A stretch of DNA of 64,000 nucleotides from Halioglobus japonicus (GCF_001983995.1 NZ_CP019450.1:2356001-2420000), one strand, 5' to 3'. Shown: positions 17,671 through 27,400, numbered from the stretch's first letter. Notes: generated by a model not told the origin, from the sequence alone. Made by a program: numbers and translations.

Positions 17671-18070
17671 ATGAGTCGCATACCACTCTTGCTGCGCAAC
17701 TGCCTAAGCGCACCAGCAGGTCAGGTAGAGGGGGGCGCACCGCCTGCCACGCTCGATTTTGAAAACTCGTAAGAAAATCTCTATGCCCTTGGCAAGTTGT
17801 GGGCGACCTATGCCGATGCGCCGGTTTTCTCTGCATTGCACGGCACCATGTTCGGCATGATTGGGAGCCAGCGTCTCAAGCCGCTGTTCGGTTACACGGG
17901 TTTCGGTGGATTCCAGGCGCGACTGCTCGACAACGGCCACGTGCGCCTGCGCGGTAAGAAAATCGGTTATTTCACCGACCTGGCCAGCGGCGATATCCTC
18001 GAGACCTGGGACAACCCCTACACCGGTGAGACCGTTGAGGTGTTCAATTTCTATAACGATCGGATTCGCG
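17671..18070 (+). pseudogene. DUF1838 family protein remnant
   Basis: ATG at 17671 opens a frame stopped by TAA at 17770-17772; the same frame then continues as ENLYALGKLWATY, FGYTGFGGFQARLL and GYFTDLASGDILETWDNPYT, which is the N-terminal part of a DUF1838 protein. Similarity ends near 18070 (NDRIRG), where sequence from the opposing MFS remnant begins, so about half of the expected 250-300 residues are missing. The nonsense codon plus lost C-terminus make it a genuine pseudogene. An operator-like palindrome survives upstream. Confidence 0.75.
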
Positions 18071-18071
18071 G

Positions 18072-18784
18072 CTGCTGCCAGCCCAGTTGCAGGGCGCAGC
18101 GCAGCCGTTGATGCCAGGGTTGCATCGGACTGGCGCTGGCTGTGACGGTCGCCGTCCGTTTCAGCCCGAATCAGCAGAGCAGGGACGAGGCGAAGGCAAT
18201 GGCGACCACTGTGTTCAGTGGCTGCTGGCCCGCCGCAATGGCATGGTTGCCTGATGAGTACCACCCCGGCAGGCGCGCCAGCACAAACACCACGAACAGG
18301 GCGCCCACGCCGATCGCAAATCCGGTCGCCCCGACAAACTTACCCCGTGATTTCTCTTCGGGATAATCGGCCTGCAAGGTGGTGACCATGACGTTGATGG
18401 CGGCTACGCCCCATGCCATGCCATGCCCGGGCGCAGCAACAGCAGTTGTGATTCGCTCTCGACGTGACCGTGGATAGCAAAGCCCGCACCGAGAATGAGG
18501 AAGCCAATCGCAAACACGGCTCGTCTGCCAACGGTATCCACCAGCAGCCCGGCAACACCGCAGGCAAACAGCAGCATGAGTTCGCTCAGGAACACCAGGT
18601 TGCCGGTAATGGCACCTTGTTGGTCCTCGGGTATTTGCAGGTGCTCGGTGAGAATATAGGGCTGGATAAAGTTGATATAGACAATGAGCGTAATACCGAT
18701 AAAAGCGGCGTAGAAAAAGGTCAGCGCGTGGACGGGCATGACACCTGGGGCGAGGTAGAAGGGGCCTAGCTTACTGCTGGACAT
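18072..18784 (-). pseudogene. MFS transporter remnant
   Basis: ATG 18784 starts a frame encoding about four membrane segments with the MFS loop signature GLLVDTVGRRAVF. At 18411-18425 a CATGG unit (minus strand) appears three times where two restore the frame, so a 5-base duplication shifts reading. The other frame continues as MAWGVAAINVMVTTL, with two or three more helices, to an in-frame TGA at 18168-18170 and then FGLKRT. Everything after the sixth helix is missing. The 3' end abuts the DUF1838 remnant, so one deletion probably removed the 3' halves of both convergent genes. Confidence 0.75.
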
Positions 18785-18801
18785 TTTTATCTGCTCACAA
18801 T

Positions 18802-18819
18802 TGTCACTATATGGTCACA
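18802..18819. promoter_or_regulatory. Degenerate copy of the TetR operator
   Basis: TGTCACT-ATAT-GGTCACA has the same 7-4-7 spacing as the palindrome core at 17612-17629, with two mismatches in the left arm. It sits in the gap between the MFS start and the TetR stop, where the MFS promoter would be. Confidence 0.5.
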
Positions 18820-18843
18820 AATGTGGCTTTAGTAACGCCGGGA

Positions 18844-19473
18844 TCAATCCAGATAACTGTCGACGAGATTATCGATCAGGCGATCGATGCGCGCCCAACT
18901 ATTGTCGTCGTTGAGATCCATGCCGAACACCAGAGGGCTGGTCTGGGCGCGCATGGTGAGATAGCTGAACATGCAGTAAAACACCATGCTCAGATCAACC
19001 ATGCGCTGCTGATCGCCCTCGCCCAGGTCCTGCAGAATCGAGGCGAGTTCCCGGCCGATCTTGTCGCTGGCGGATTCCAGTACCTGGGTGACGGCGGTGG
19101 GGTGGAGAATTTCGCTGGCCATCAGTCGGGTGATTTCCGGATGCTCGCGCAGGGCGGCCAGGTAATTGCGCTGGATGCGCTTGATCTTGTCTTTGAGTGA
19201 TAGCGCGTCAAAGCTGTCGCGGTCGCCAACCAGGTCTGCCGCAGTAGGCCAGTTGGCCCGCTGCTCCAGCCAGGCACTGACCAGCCCCGGAAGCCCGTCG
19301 AAGTAACGGTAGAGGAGCTGTTTGCCAACTCCGGCTTCTTCGACGACGTTGTTTACGCCGATGCCTTCCGGGCCCTTGCTGAGGAGAATGGCACCACAGG
19401 CATCAATGAGTTTTTGCTCGGTAGCCTCGCGATTGCGGCTGCGGCTCGTGGTTTTCTCCGTGACCTGGCTCAT
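18844..19473 (-). CDS. TetR/AcrR family transcriptional regulator
   Basis: Protein of 209 residues. The helix-turn-helix is at about residues 35-60 (IGVNNVVEEAGVGKQLLYRYF). The C-terminal domain is unassigned. ATG 19473 is preferred to TTG 19488 because AAGGA lies at good distance from it. It reads intact although the two neighbours likely under its control are broken. Two related operator-like sites, one perfect, flank those remnants. It faces tRNA-Arg head to head. Confidence 0.85.
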   Translation of the reverse strand: MSQVTEKTTSRSRNREATEQKLIDACGAILLSKGPEGIGVNNVVEEAGVGKQLLYRYFDGLPGLVSAWLEQRANWPTAADLVGDRDSFDALSLKDKIKRIQRNYLAALREHPEITRLMASEILHPTAVTQVLESASDKIGRELASILQDLGEGDQQRMVDLSMVFYCMFSYLTMRAQTSPLVFGMDLNDDNSWARIDRLIDNLVDSYLD

Positions 19474-19571
19474 GCTGTCCTTGGGCAAGTTGTTGGGCCA
19501 CGGAGTATGGCCGCGGCTTGGAGCATGCGCAAGCCGACGGCGCGCCGGTGGAGTTTACGAGACGACTGGGC

Positions 19572-19577
19572 TATCAT
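19572..19577 (+). promoter_or_regulatory. -10 box of the tRNA-Arg promoter
   Basis: TATCAT followed by a TGCGCCC discriminator 38 bases before tRNA-Arg, the pattern seen before the other stable RNA genes here. The -35 element is weak. Confidence 0.5.
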
Positions 19578-19614
19578 TGCGCCCGCTCTCGGGTCCGCCC
19601 CGGGAATGTCTCTC

Positions 19615-19691
19615 CGGGGTATAGCTCAGTTGGATAGAGCATGCGCCTTCTAAGCGCACGGTCGAGGGTTCGAATCCTTCTACCCCCGCCA
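19615..19691 (+). tRNA. tRNA-Arg (anticodon TCT)
   Basis: 77-base cloverleaf: D-arm GCTCAGTTGGATAGAGC, anticodon loop CTTCTAA giving TCT, T-arm GAGGG-TTCGAAT-CCTTC, discriminator G and CCA. The acceptor stem pairs GGGGTA with TACCCC but leaves C1 opposite C72, because the 5' side has four G where five would give a perfect 7-bp stem. A one-base loss in that G run is the simplest explanation. The 3' end borders a truncated amidohydrolase gene. Confidence 0.92.
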
Positions 19692-19804
19692 TTTTTCCCT
19701 GATACTGCACTTCGCAAGCCAAGCACCGATCTGGGCCAAGCCACTGCTGCGTTGGCCATCCTCTGCCTGACCAGTTTCCGGGCCCAAACGCCAGGACGGT
19801 GTGC

Positions 19805-21152
19805 CAAGGCCCTAAAGGCGCAGGTTGCGGCTCACATTAATAATCCCGATCGAGACCAGGCCGTTCCCTTGATAAGTTGGGGTTATCACCAGTTGTGGCA
19901 CGGTGACATCACCCGCAGCACACTGGACAAGTGGTTTGGCGATGAGCCGGTAATGATCTGGCATCGATCTTTCCACGAAATGATTGGTAATACCGCGTCG
20001 TTCGAGCTGCTGGGGGTCAGCGAGAAAGATGTTGAAACGCCACACGAAGCAGACTGGGCTAACGGTCACTTCTGGGAAAATGGTCTTGCTGCATTGGTGC
20101 CGCGAATGCCTTTCCTGTTGCAGCCAGATCGTTACAAAGTGGGAATGCAGAGCTTTGTAGAAATGCTCCATCGCGGCGGTGTCACGGCCGCCATGGACAT
20201 GGGTGTGTGGGGGGTCGGTGATCCCGTTGGCGAAGCCAGACTAATACACGCGATTATGGATACCCAGGAGGCTCCCGCACGCCTGATGCTCACACCCATT
20301 ATTACCGTTTTTCTTTCCCGCGGGTTGTCGCCCGAGCAGGCGTGGGAGCAGGTTGAAAGCTGTAATGCGAGTCACTCTGACAGGGTGATGTTCGATAATC
20401 ACTTCAAGTTAATGATGGATGGAGCGATCTTCTCAGGCCTCTCCCATTACAGTTTTCCCGTGTACAAGGATGGCTATGCCGGCCAGTGGATGGCGCCTGT
20501 GGAAGTGACGTACAGCTATGCTGAAACGTTTTGGAATGCGGGTTACCAGTTGCACGCGCATACCAATGGCGCTGCCAGTGCCGAGGTTTTGATCGACTTT
20601 GTCCGCCGTGTGCAGGCACAAAATCCTCGCATAGATCACCGGTTCACGCTCGAACATTTTGCCTACACTACAGAAGATCAGGTCAATCAGATGCATGCGC
20701 TAGGTATGCTGGGGTCGGCGAACCCCTACTACCAATATATTCTCGCGGATGTGTACGCAGACCAGTGGCTCGGCGAAGGCCGAGCGCGCAACATGGTGCC
20801 ACTGGGAGCGCTCAAGCGTGAAGGTATGCGCTTTGGCCTGCATTCCGACTGCCCGGTGGCGCCGCTAATCCCGCTGACGCTGGCCTGGGCTGCCGTTAAC
20901 CGCACCACCATTAACGGCAATAAGAACGCCGAGGCGCAGAAGGTGAGTGTTGATGACGCATTGCGGGCAATAACCATCGATGCCGCTTGGCTGATGCGCA
21001 TGGAAGACTAGATCGGTTCCATTCGCCCCGGAAAACGCGCAGACTTCGCTGTGCTGGAGCAGGACCCGTACCGGGTTGATCCCCGCAAGCTGAAGGATAT
21101 TCCTATCCGGGGAACCGTATTTGCCGGAGAGATTCATCCGGTGAACCGCTAA
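19805..21152 (+). pseudogene. Amidohydrolase (YtcJ-like) remnant, truncated at the N-terminus
   Basis: The open frame running out of tRNA-Arg becomes amidohydrolase-like from about 19805 (KALKAQVAAH) and contains the barrel elements VMIWHRSFHEMIGN, LMMDGAIFSG, QLHAHTNG, TLEHFAYT and GLHSDCPV. The first roughly 100 residues, with the metal-binding HxH, are absent, and no start codon with a ribosome site is visible. A TAG at 21009-21011 interrupts the frame, which then continues as GSIRPGKRADFAVLEQDPYR to TAA at 21150. Two independent lesions indicate a pseudogene. An intact related gene lies at 22102-23754. Confidence 0.8.
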
Positions 21153-21174
21153 TACATAATAATATGGAGTGAAC

Positions 21175-21630
21175 GTGAGTAAATTGACGAGTATGCCAGT
21201 GGCGCTGGCACTGGCGCTGGTTTTGGCCGCCTGTAGCGACAGTGATGGCCCGGTAGAAGTTGCTGATAACAGTGCCGCGCAAGCTCAGCAGCCGGCGGTG
21301 GTTGAAGTGGCAGATAAGACTGAAGAAGAGGCAGGGGTGACGAACCCACTGTGCCATGCGGAAGAGGGTATGCCTGGCGGTTGGCAGGATGCCGATGTGA
21401 CGGAAGACGTCGAGGCGGCCCTGAATTTTGTGTTGCAGCGTATGAATAGCGCTGCCCAGCTTGAGAAAATACTCTCCGTCAAAACCCAGGTCGTGGCTGG
21501 CTTGAACTACGCCATCGACTTCAAGCTCGATAATGGCGAAATCTGGAACACCCGCGTCTACCGCGATTTGCAGGGCAATTTCGAGATGACCCAGCCCGCG
21601 CAGCAGGGAAGTATGACCGAAGATTGCTAA
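21175..21630 (+). CDS. Cystatin-like lipoprotein
   Basis: Protein of 151 residues. A lipoprotein signal ends in the lipobox LVLAAC (Cys at about residue 21), then an acidic Ala/Gln-rich linker. The rest carries cystatin features: an N-terminal Gly-Gly (MPGGWQDADV), a helix with LNFVLQRMN, and the QxVxG loop as QVVAGLNYAIDFKL. Cystatins inhibit papain-type cysteine proteases; bacterial lipoprotein versions are known but rarely studied. The family call rests on this motif order and is moderate. GTG 21175 has ATGGAG upstream. It stands alone, followed by a hairpin. Confidence 0.65.
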   Translation: MSKLTSMPVALALALVLAACSDSDGPVEVADNSAAQAQQPAVVEVADKTEEEAGVTNPLCHAEEGMPGGWQDADVTEDVEAALNFVLQRMNSAAQLEKILSVKTQVVAGLNYAIDFKLDNGEIWNTRVYRDLQGNFEMTQPAQQGSMTEDC

Positions 21631-21641
21631 TATTGACCATC

Positions 21642-21662
21642 GCGGGCCCTCAAAGGGCCCGC
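21642..21662 (+). terminator. Stem-loop after the cystatin-like gene
   Basis: GCGGGCCCT-CAA-AGGGCCCGC is a perfect 9-bp GC-rich stem 11 bases after the stop codon. It lacks a T-run, so termination would need Rho, or it stabilises the transcript end. From here to 21920 (about 260 bases) I see no convincing gene. Confidence 0.5.
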
Positions 21663-21920
21663 AACCCGCCTCAAGTCCTTGTTTTATATCAAGTTGTTAG
21701 TCCTAAGAGCGTCAAAAATACCCACTATCACTCCGGTGTTATTGCTACCAAAGGTAACACTCCGTATGATCGCGCCCGCACCGTGCACATGTGCCCACGG
21801 AAGTCGCCTCGCGCCATGCTGATGTCGCGGACGGCCATGTGGATTAGGGTGGAAACGCCCGACAATAGGCAGCATCCATAGTCCGCTGCCCACCTTGAGG
21901 TAATTTTTAGGAGTTTAGTT

Positions 21921-22037
21921 ATGCACAAGTTCGTACCTTTCGTATTCTTCGCAATCATGGCTGGCCTGATCGGCGCCAAAGTTGCCGTTGCTGCTGAAGT
22001 TCCCGCTGACGTACCTGCGGTTCAGGAGCAGCGTTAA
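21921..22037 (+). CDS. 38-residue exported peptide, unknown function
   Basis: ATG at 21921 with TAGGAG seven bases upstream opens a 38-codon frame. Residues 1-25 form a clear signal peptide (MHKFVPFVFFAIMAGLIGAK then VAVAA), leaving a mature peptide of about 13 acidic, proline-rich residues (AEVPADVPAVQEQR or shorter). An intrinsic terminator follows 17 bases after the stop, so it is a separate short transcript. I do not recognise a family. It could be an exported peptide, or a small membrane protein if the helix is not cleaved. Confidence 0.6.
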   Translation: MHKFVPFVFFAIMAGLIGAKVAVAAEVPADVPAVQEQR

Positions 22038-22054
22038 AACGCGACCCTGAGTTG

Positions 22055-22083
22055 AAAAAGGGGCCCATTGGGCCCCTTTTTTT
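22055..22083 (+). terminator. Intrinsic terminator
   Basis: GGGGCCC-ATT-GGGCCCC stem with five A before and seven T after, 17 bases downstream of the 38-residue peptide gene. Its A-run also lets it work on the minus strand, for the convergent amidohydrolase gene ending at 22102. Confidence 0.9.
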
Positions 22084-22101
22084 ATGCCTGGCTATTGGTC
22101 A

Positions 22102-23754
22102 TTATTCGGGCCTGACATAGACGGGCTCTCCGGCCACCCAGGTCTCCAGTACCGTGCTGTTCCAGATGGCCGATTCCGGCATCTCGAAATAGTTTTCCCT
22201 CACCAGAATAAAATCGGCGAAGTATCCCGGGGCGAGACGTCCAATCGCGCTCTCCTGGTGAGCGGCGAAGGCTGCGCCTTCCGTAAACAGTGACAAGGCT
22301 TCTGCCCGGGATATCTTCTGGCCCGGTAGCCAGCCCCCGGGTGGGCCACCGGCCTGATCCTGGCGTGTAATGGCAGAATACAGCCCGTAAAACGGGTTGG
22401 GGTGTTCCACTGGGAAATCGGAGCCGCCTGCCACCTGTGCACCGTCGTCGAGCAGGCTCTTCCAGGCATAGGCACCCACCAGGCGGTCTTCGCCGAGGCG
22501 GTCGCCGGCCATATTCATATCGCTGGTGGCGTGGGTTGGCTGGATCGAGGCAATCACACCGAGTTGGGCGAAGCGGGGGATATCCTCCACCTGCAGGATC
22601 TGGGCGTGTTCGATGCGATGGCGCAGCCCCGCGCTGTCCTCCTTCGCGATGAGGGTTTCGTACAGGTCCAGGACGCGCGTATTCGCCAGGTCGCCGATGG
22701 CATGCGTGTTCACCTGATAACCGGCGGCCATTGCCCTGCTCATATGTAGCACCAGATCTTCGTCAGACAGCAGAAGCAGGCCCTTGTGGCCGGGCTTGTC
22801 CGAGTAGTCTTCGGCGAGCGCTGCGCCCCGCGAACCCAGGGCACCGTCGGCGGATATTTTGACACTGCGAATATCCAGGCGATGGTTCGGGTCGATCTGC
22901 GGTCCGCTGGCCAGAGTGGCATCGTTACCGGGGTCGAGCACATCGAGCATCGCATACACGCGCAACGGTAATGTGTTGTTGCTGTGCAGCCGCTGGAGCG
23001 CGCTCACTTCGGCGGCAGACACTCCTGCATCGTGCACACTGGTCAGACCGAAGCTGGCGGCACTGAGCAGCGCCTGGCGTTGACTCTCTGCGATGTCGTT
23101 TTGCGTCTGCGATGGTATGGCCCGATATACGGCATCCATGGCGTTATCGATGAGCACACCCGTGGGTTTGCCGTCTGGGCCGCGGATGATTTGTCCGCCA
23201 TCCGGGTCGACGGTTTCAGCGTGAATCCCGGCCATTTCCAGTGCCGTAGAATTAACCCAGAGCGCGTGGCCGTCAATGCGGCGCAGCGCGATGGGGCGAT
23301 CCGTATCAATGGCATCCAGCGTGGCGCGGGTTGGAAATTCCCTTACGTCCCACAGCACCTGGTTCCAGCCGCCGCCCTGAATCCAGGGCTCCTTGCTCTG
23401 TGCCGCAAACCGGGCAACACGTTGCGCTGCTTCAGCTTCACTGCTGGTGCCAAACAAATTCACACTGGCCAGCGCCTGGCCGTAGCCGGCGATATGCCCG
23501 TGGGCATCGATAAGGCCCGGTAACATGGTTGCCCCGTTACCATCTAATTTTGTGGTAGCGCTGCTTTGTGCTGCTGCTTCATCTGTCGGGTAGCGCGCGG
23601 TAATTTTGCTGCCGTCAAATTCCAGCGCGGAGAATCTGATCAGCTCACCGTTTTCGAGCGAGTAGCCTTCGATGTTGTGAATCAGGGTGGTGGCCGCTGC
23701 GGTAGTGCTGGTCACTGCGAGCAGCGTGGCGAGGAGCAATTTTATGAGGGGCAT
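22102..23754 (-). CDS. Exported amidohydrolase, YtcJ-like
   Basis: Protein of 550 residues. A signal peptide (MPLIKLLLATLLAVTSTTAA) precedes an amidohydrolase_3 domain: metal motif GLIDAHGHIAGYG, RRIDGHALWVNSTALE, ISADGALGSRGAAL, NTHAIGD, HRIEHAQIL and SDFPVEHPNPF. This metal-dependent TIM-barrel family cleaves C-N bonds of varied amides; the export signal suggests a periplasmic enzyme. It is last in the leftward RND efflux operon, 46 bases after the TetR gene, which could link it to breakdown of an exported or regulatory compound. Substrate unknown. Confidence 0.85.
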   Translation of the reverse strand: MPLIKLLLATLLAVTSTTAAATTLIHNIEGYSLENGELIRFSALEFDGSKITARYPTDEAAAQSSATTKLDGNGATMLPGLIDAHGHIAGYGQALASVNLFGTSSEAEAAQRVARFAAQSKEPWIQGGGWNQVLWDVREFPTRATLDAIDTDRPIALRRIDGHALWVNSTALEMAGIHAETVDPDGGQIIRGPDGKPTGVLIDNAMDAVYRAIPSQTQNDIAESQRQALLSAASFGLTSVHDAGVSAAEVSALQRLHSNNTLPLRVYAMLDVLDPGNDATLASGPQIDPNHRLDIRSVKISADGALGSRGAALAEDYSDKPGHKGLLLLSDEDLVLHMSRAMAAGYQVNTHAIGDLANTRVLDLYETLIAKEDSAGLRHRIEHAQILQVEDIPRFAQLGVIASIQPTHATSDMNMAGDRLGEDRLVGAYAWKSLLDDGAQVAGGSDFPVEHPNPFYGLYSAITRQDQAGGPPGGWLPGQKISRAEALSLFTEGAAFAAHQESAIGRLAPGYFADFILVRENYFEMPESAIWNSTVLETWVAGEPVYVRPE

Positions 23755-23800
23755 ATAGCGTTCCTTTCTCTGGATACGCTACATGTTAGCAAGTTCCGGC

Positions 23801-24406
23801 TCAGCCGGCTTTTTCGACCCCGTCCAGAAATGCGTTGGTGCTGCTGGCCAGCATCTGGATACGATCAGCTTCCGGCATGAAATACTCAAACTGGCCGTTG
23901 AGTTCCAGTACAGCCAGACCGTGAGCAAGGGCCCACAGTTTCAAGGCCAGATCCAGAGGCTCGGTGTGCCGCAGTTTGTGGGCCTGGCACCAGGCGTCGA
24001 CGGCTTCGACAAAAACAAAAAAGCCACGCCGGCCATCCCGGTCTGTGACCGTGGGATCCATGGCCGCAAAGTCGCCCCACATCATGTTGTAGAACTCGGG
24101 GCGCTGGGTGACGTAGGTGACATAGGTTTTACCCAGCGCGACAACGCATTCGCGGGTGCCCATTTCGTATTGGTCACGGGTAGCCAGTGCCTCAACGCTG
24201 AGGCCGTAATAGCAGAGCTCTGCGACGGCTTCGAGCAACGCGCTTTTATCGCGGAAGTGTCGATAGGGCGCTGCGGCACTGACCCCCGCGCGCTTTGCGG
24301 CCTCGGAAATCGCAACGTCAGCCGAGCCTTTTTCCTGGATGAGTTCGACCGCAGCAACAATAAGGGCGTTGCGCAAATCGCCGTGATGGTAGTTGCTCTG
24401 GCTCAT
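23801..24406 (-). CDS. TetR/AcrR family regulator of the RND operon
   Basis: Protein of 201 residues starting MSQSNYHHGDLRNALIVAA, with helix-turn-helix AISEAAKRAGVSAAAPYRHF at about residues 32-51, as in TetR proteins with a WHG-type C-terminal domain. Its ATG overlaps the stop of the RND pump gene (ATGA), so pump and regulator are co-translated and probably autoregulated. Two matching palindromes at the head of the operon are likely binding sites. Confidence 0.85.
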   Translation of the reverse strand: MSQSNYHHGDLRNALIVAAVELIQEKGSADVAISEAAKRAGVSAAAPYRHFRDKSALLEAVAELCYYGLSVEALATRDQYEMGTRECVVALGKTYVTYVTQRPEFYNMMWGDFAAMDPTVTDRDGRRGFFVFVEAVDAWCQAHKLRHTEPLDLALKLWALAHGLAVLELNGQFEYFMPEADRIQMLASSTNAFLDGVEKAG

Positions 24407-27400
24407 GCAGTACTGCCCTCAGAAGAGGAAGGCTTCAGGGGGCCGAAACCCATGCCGCGCTGTTTGCGCACGGTCAGCAGGAACAGCGGCGGTACCAGGA
24501 AGAAAGAAATGATTGTAGACAGCAGTACGCCGCCCGCGATGGCCATGGCAAACGGCGGCCAGAATTCACTGCCTTCCAGAATCAGCGGCAGAAAGCCGCC
24601 AAAGGTGGTGACGGTCGTGGAGGTAATATGACGGCTGGAATCCATGACGACCGTGCGAATGGCATATCTGCCACCGGCGACGGCGGCCGGGTTGGCCTGT
24701 AGCGCGGTGAGAATAATAATGGCCGCGTTGATTGAAACGCCGATCGACCCAATCACGCCGACCAGTGACATTACCCCGAAGGGATACTGGAACAAGGCCA
24801 GTGACAATAGCGATAAGCCCATTGAACATACACAGACCAGCAGGGCGATGCCCGTCAGGCGCCATGAGTTAAAGGTCAGGACGATGGTGGCGATCAGCAC
24901 CGAGACAATCAGTCCCATGGGGGCCATGATTTTCTCAACCACGCGGGCGCGCTCGTCAGTGTCGCCACCGTATACGATCGAATAGCCCGGCGGGAGATTA
25001 ATCGGATTGTCGATCAGGTCCTGCTGCAGAAGCTTCAGCACCTCTTCCGGGAGAACTCCGCGGGTGATGTAACCCTGCACCGTATTAATGCGAACCCCGT
25101 CCTGTCTGGCGATGGGGCTTTGTGCCGGCTCCAGCGCAGGCGAGCCAATGGCGTTCAGTGGCACCCCTGCCAGTGTGTCGCTACCGCCGCGGCGGGGCAG
25201 CCGAATGTTGACGATACGATCCGGTGTGCCCCATTCGGCTTCGCTGAGACGGACGCGTACCGGAAGTCGTTCCGTGCCCTCGAGAACTTCGCCACCAACC
25301 CGTCCCAGCAGAGCGTCATTGAGTGCGGTAGCTGCGTCCGTGAGTTGCAGGTTGGCCAGGCGCAGGCGCTCCTCGTCGAGGTGGAAAACGACTTTGGGCG
25401 CGCCGCCGATCAGATTGGTGCCGGTGTGGATAATATGTGGCAGATTATCCATGCGCAGCCGAAATTCTTCGCCCAGTTCCTGCAGCACGGCCAGGTTGGG
25501 GCCGTGAATCTCCAGCTCGATAGGCGCGGTAACCGGCGGTCCCTGGTAAATGCCATTGACGATCATCCGGGCTTCCGGGAAATCCCGGTCGAGCTCCAGT
25601 TGCAGCGCGCGAATCAGGTCATCTGTCTGGTTTTCATCCCGGGTCAGCACCAGTGCTTCGGCCCAGGAGGGTGTGCCGTCGCGGCTGCGGTACATGTTGT
25701 AGTAGAAGGCCGGCGTGCTCTCGCCAAGTGTCCAGTCGACGCGTCGAATCATCGGGTCGGACCTGAGGCGCTCATCCAGACGCTCGACCACTTGCAGGGT
25801 GTCGTAAATGGAGCGGCCGTCGGCGAGCTTGACCTGAATATACATCTGGTCGCGGTCCGTGCCCGGAAAAAACTGCGCGGTCAACGTGGGGAAGCTGAGA
25901 AAGCCGCTCAGCGGCAGTGCCAGTGCGAGGGCGATAGCGGCGGCTGGATGTTTCAGACTCCAATCCATGGCGTTGGACAGGGCCTCACCCATTTTGCCGC
26001 CGTCCATGCCGCCGTTATACCAGTGACGGCTGCTCTCCTTGGTCCGCGGTAGCAGCCAGGAGGCCAGCACGGGCGTAACGACAAGCGCCAGTGTGGTAGA
26101 CGTGACCAGCATGATGATCACCGCCTGGGCAATGGCTCCCAGAAAATCACCACCGGGGCCCGGCATAATCGCCATGGGCATAAACGCGAGAATAGTGGTC
26201 AATGCCGAAGACAGCAGCGGGACACGTAGCCGGTCAACGGCACCGGCAATAGCGTTATAGGGCGTGTGTTCCTGAAGCAGTCGTTTGCGAATTTCATCGG
26301 TCATGACGATGGAGCCGTCAACCAGCAGGCCCAGGGCAACGATGAGCCCGCAAATGGTCATCTGGTGCAGGGCCATTCCGGTCCGTTCCATGACAACCAT
26401 GGAAATCAATCCGCACAGCGGCAGGATGATGGCAACCACCACAGCGGCGCGCCAGCCAAGGGTGAACAGCAATACCAGTAGCACCAGAGTGATACCAATG
26501 GCGAGGTTCGAGGTAACGTCGGCAAGACGACTCTTGGCATAGGTGCTCTGATCGAAGGTTTGTTCTACCAGCACACTGGCAGGGGCGTCGTTGATGTAAT
26601 CCCGCAGCAGCAGGGAAAATTCCTGCGCCCAGCGATCCACCTGCCGGCCGTCTTCCATGGCCACACCCACCATGATGCCGGGCTTGCCCTGGACCAGTAC
26701 CAGCGAGGAGGGTGGGGTAATGGCCGCCTTGTAGACTCTGCCCAGATCGGCAATACGCGTCGCGCTGCCATTGGCCGAGGTGTTGATGATGACTTCACGA
26801 ATCCGGGTCAGGGAATCGAAATCGCCGGCGATCTCGATCAGCATGTCGGTGCCTTCACCGGTGGCGCGTCCCGAGGACACTTTGGCATCTGCCGCTCGTA
26901 ATGCGGCCGACACCTCAGCGAGACTGAGGCCGCGTGCGACAAGGGCATCCTCGTTGATCTCTACCCGAATTTCTTCAGCGGGTTCACCGAACAGTACGGC
27001 CAGCTTGGTGCCGTCCATATTGCGGGCGCGATCAGCGAGGTCCTGTGCCATACGCCCCAGCAGAGACAGGGGGATGTCTGCATCATCGCGGCCGGACATA
27101 GCCACAATGGCGTTGAAGGACTGGAAGCGATCCGTGTCCAGGGATGGGATGCCAACACCGGGGGGAACAAAGCGTACGCGTCTGATAAGGCATCCCTGAC
27201 TTCCGACCAGACTCGCTCTAGCTCGTGATCAGGCAGCGTGTCATCGAGCCTGACCTGCATGGATGAGACACCGGAGCTAGAGGTGGTCATCAGTTTGTCT
27301 AATTCAGATATTTTGCGCAGCTCATCTTCAAGCGGTTTGGTAACGAGTGCTTCGACCCGGTCGGGGGTGGCGCCCGGATAAAAGGTGAGTACCGTGCCGC

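Noticed and set aside
18168..18170. TGA in the MFS remnant as selenocysteine
   Set aside because: The gene is already frameshifted and truncated, and MFS transporters are not selenoproteins.
17332..19691. Integrated prophage or island between the tRNA genes
   Set aside because: No integrase, no direct repeat of a tRNA end and no phage genes; only decayed metabolic genes remain.
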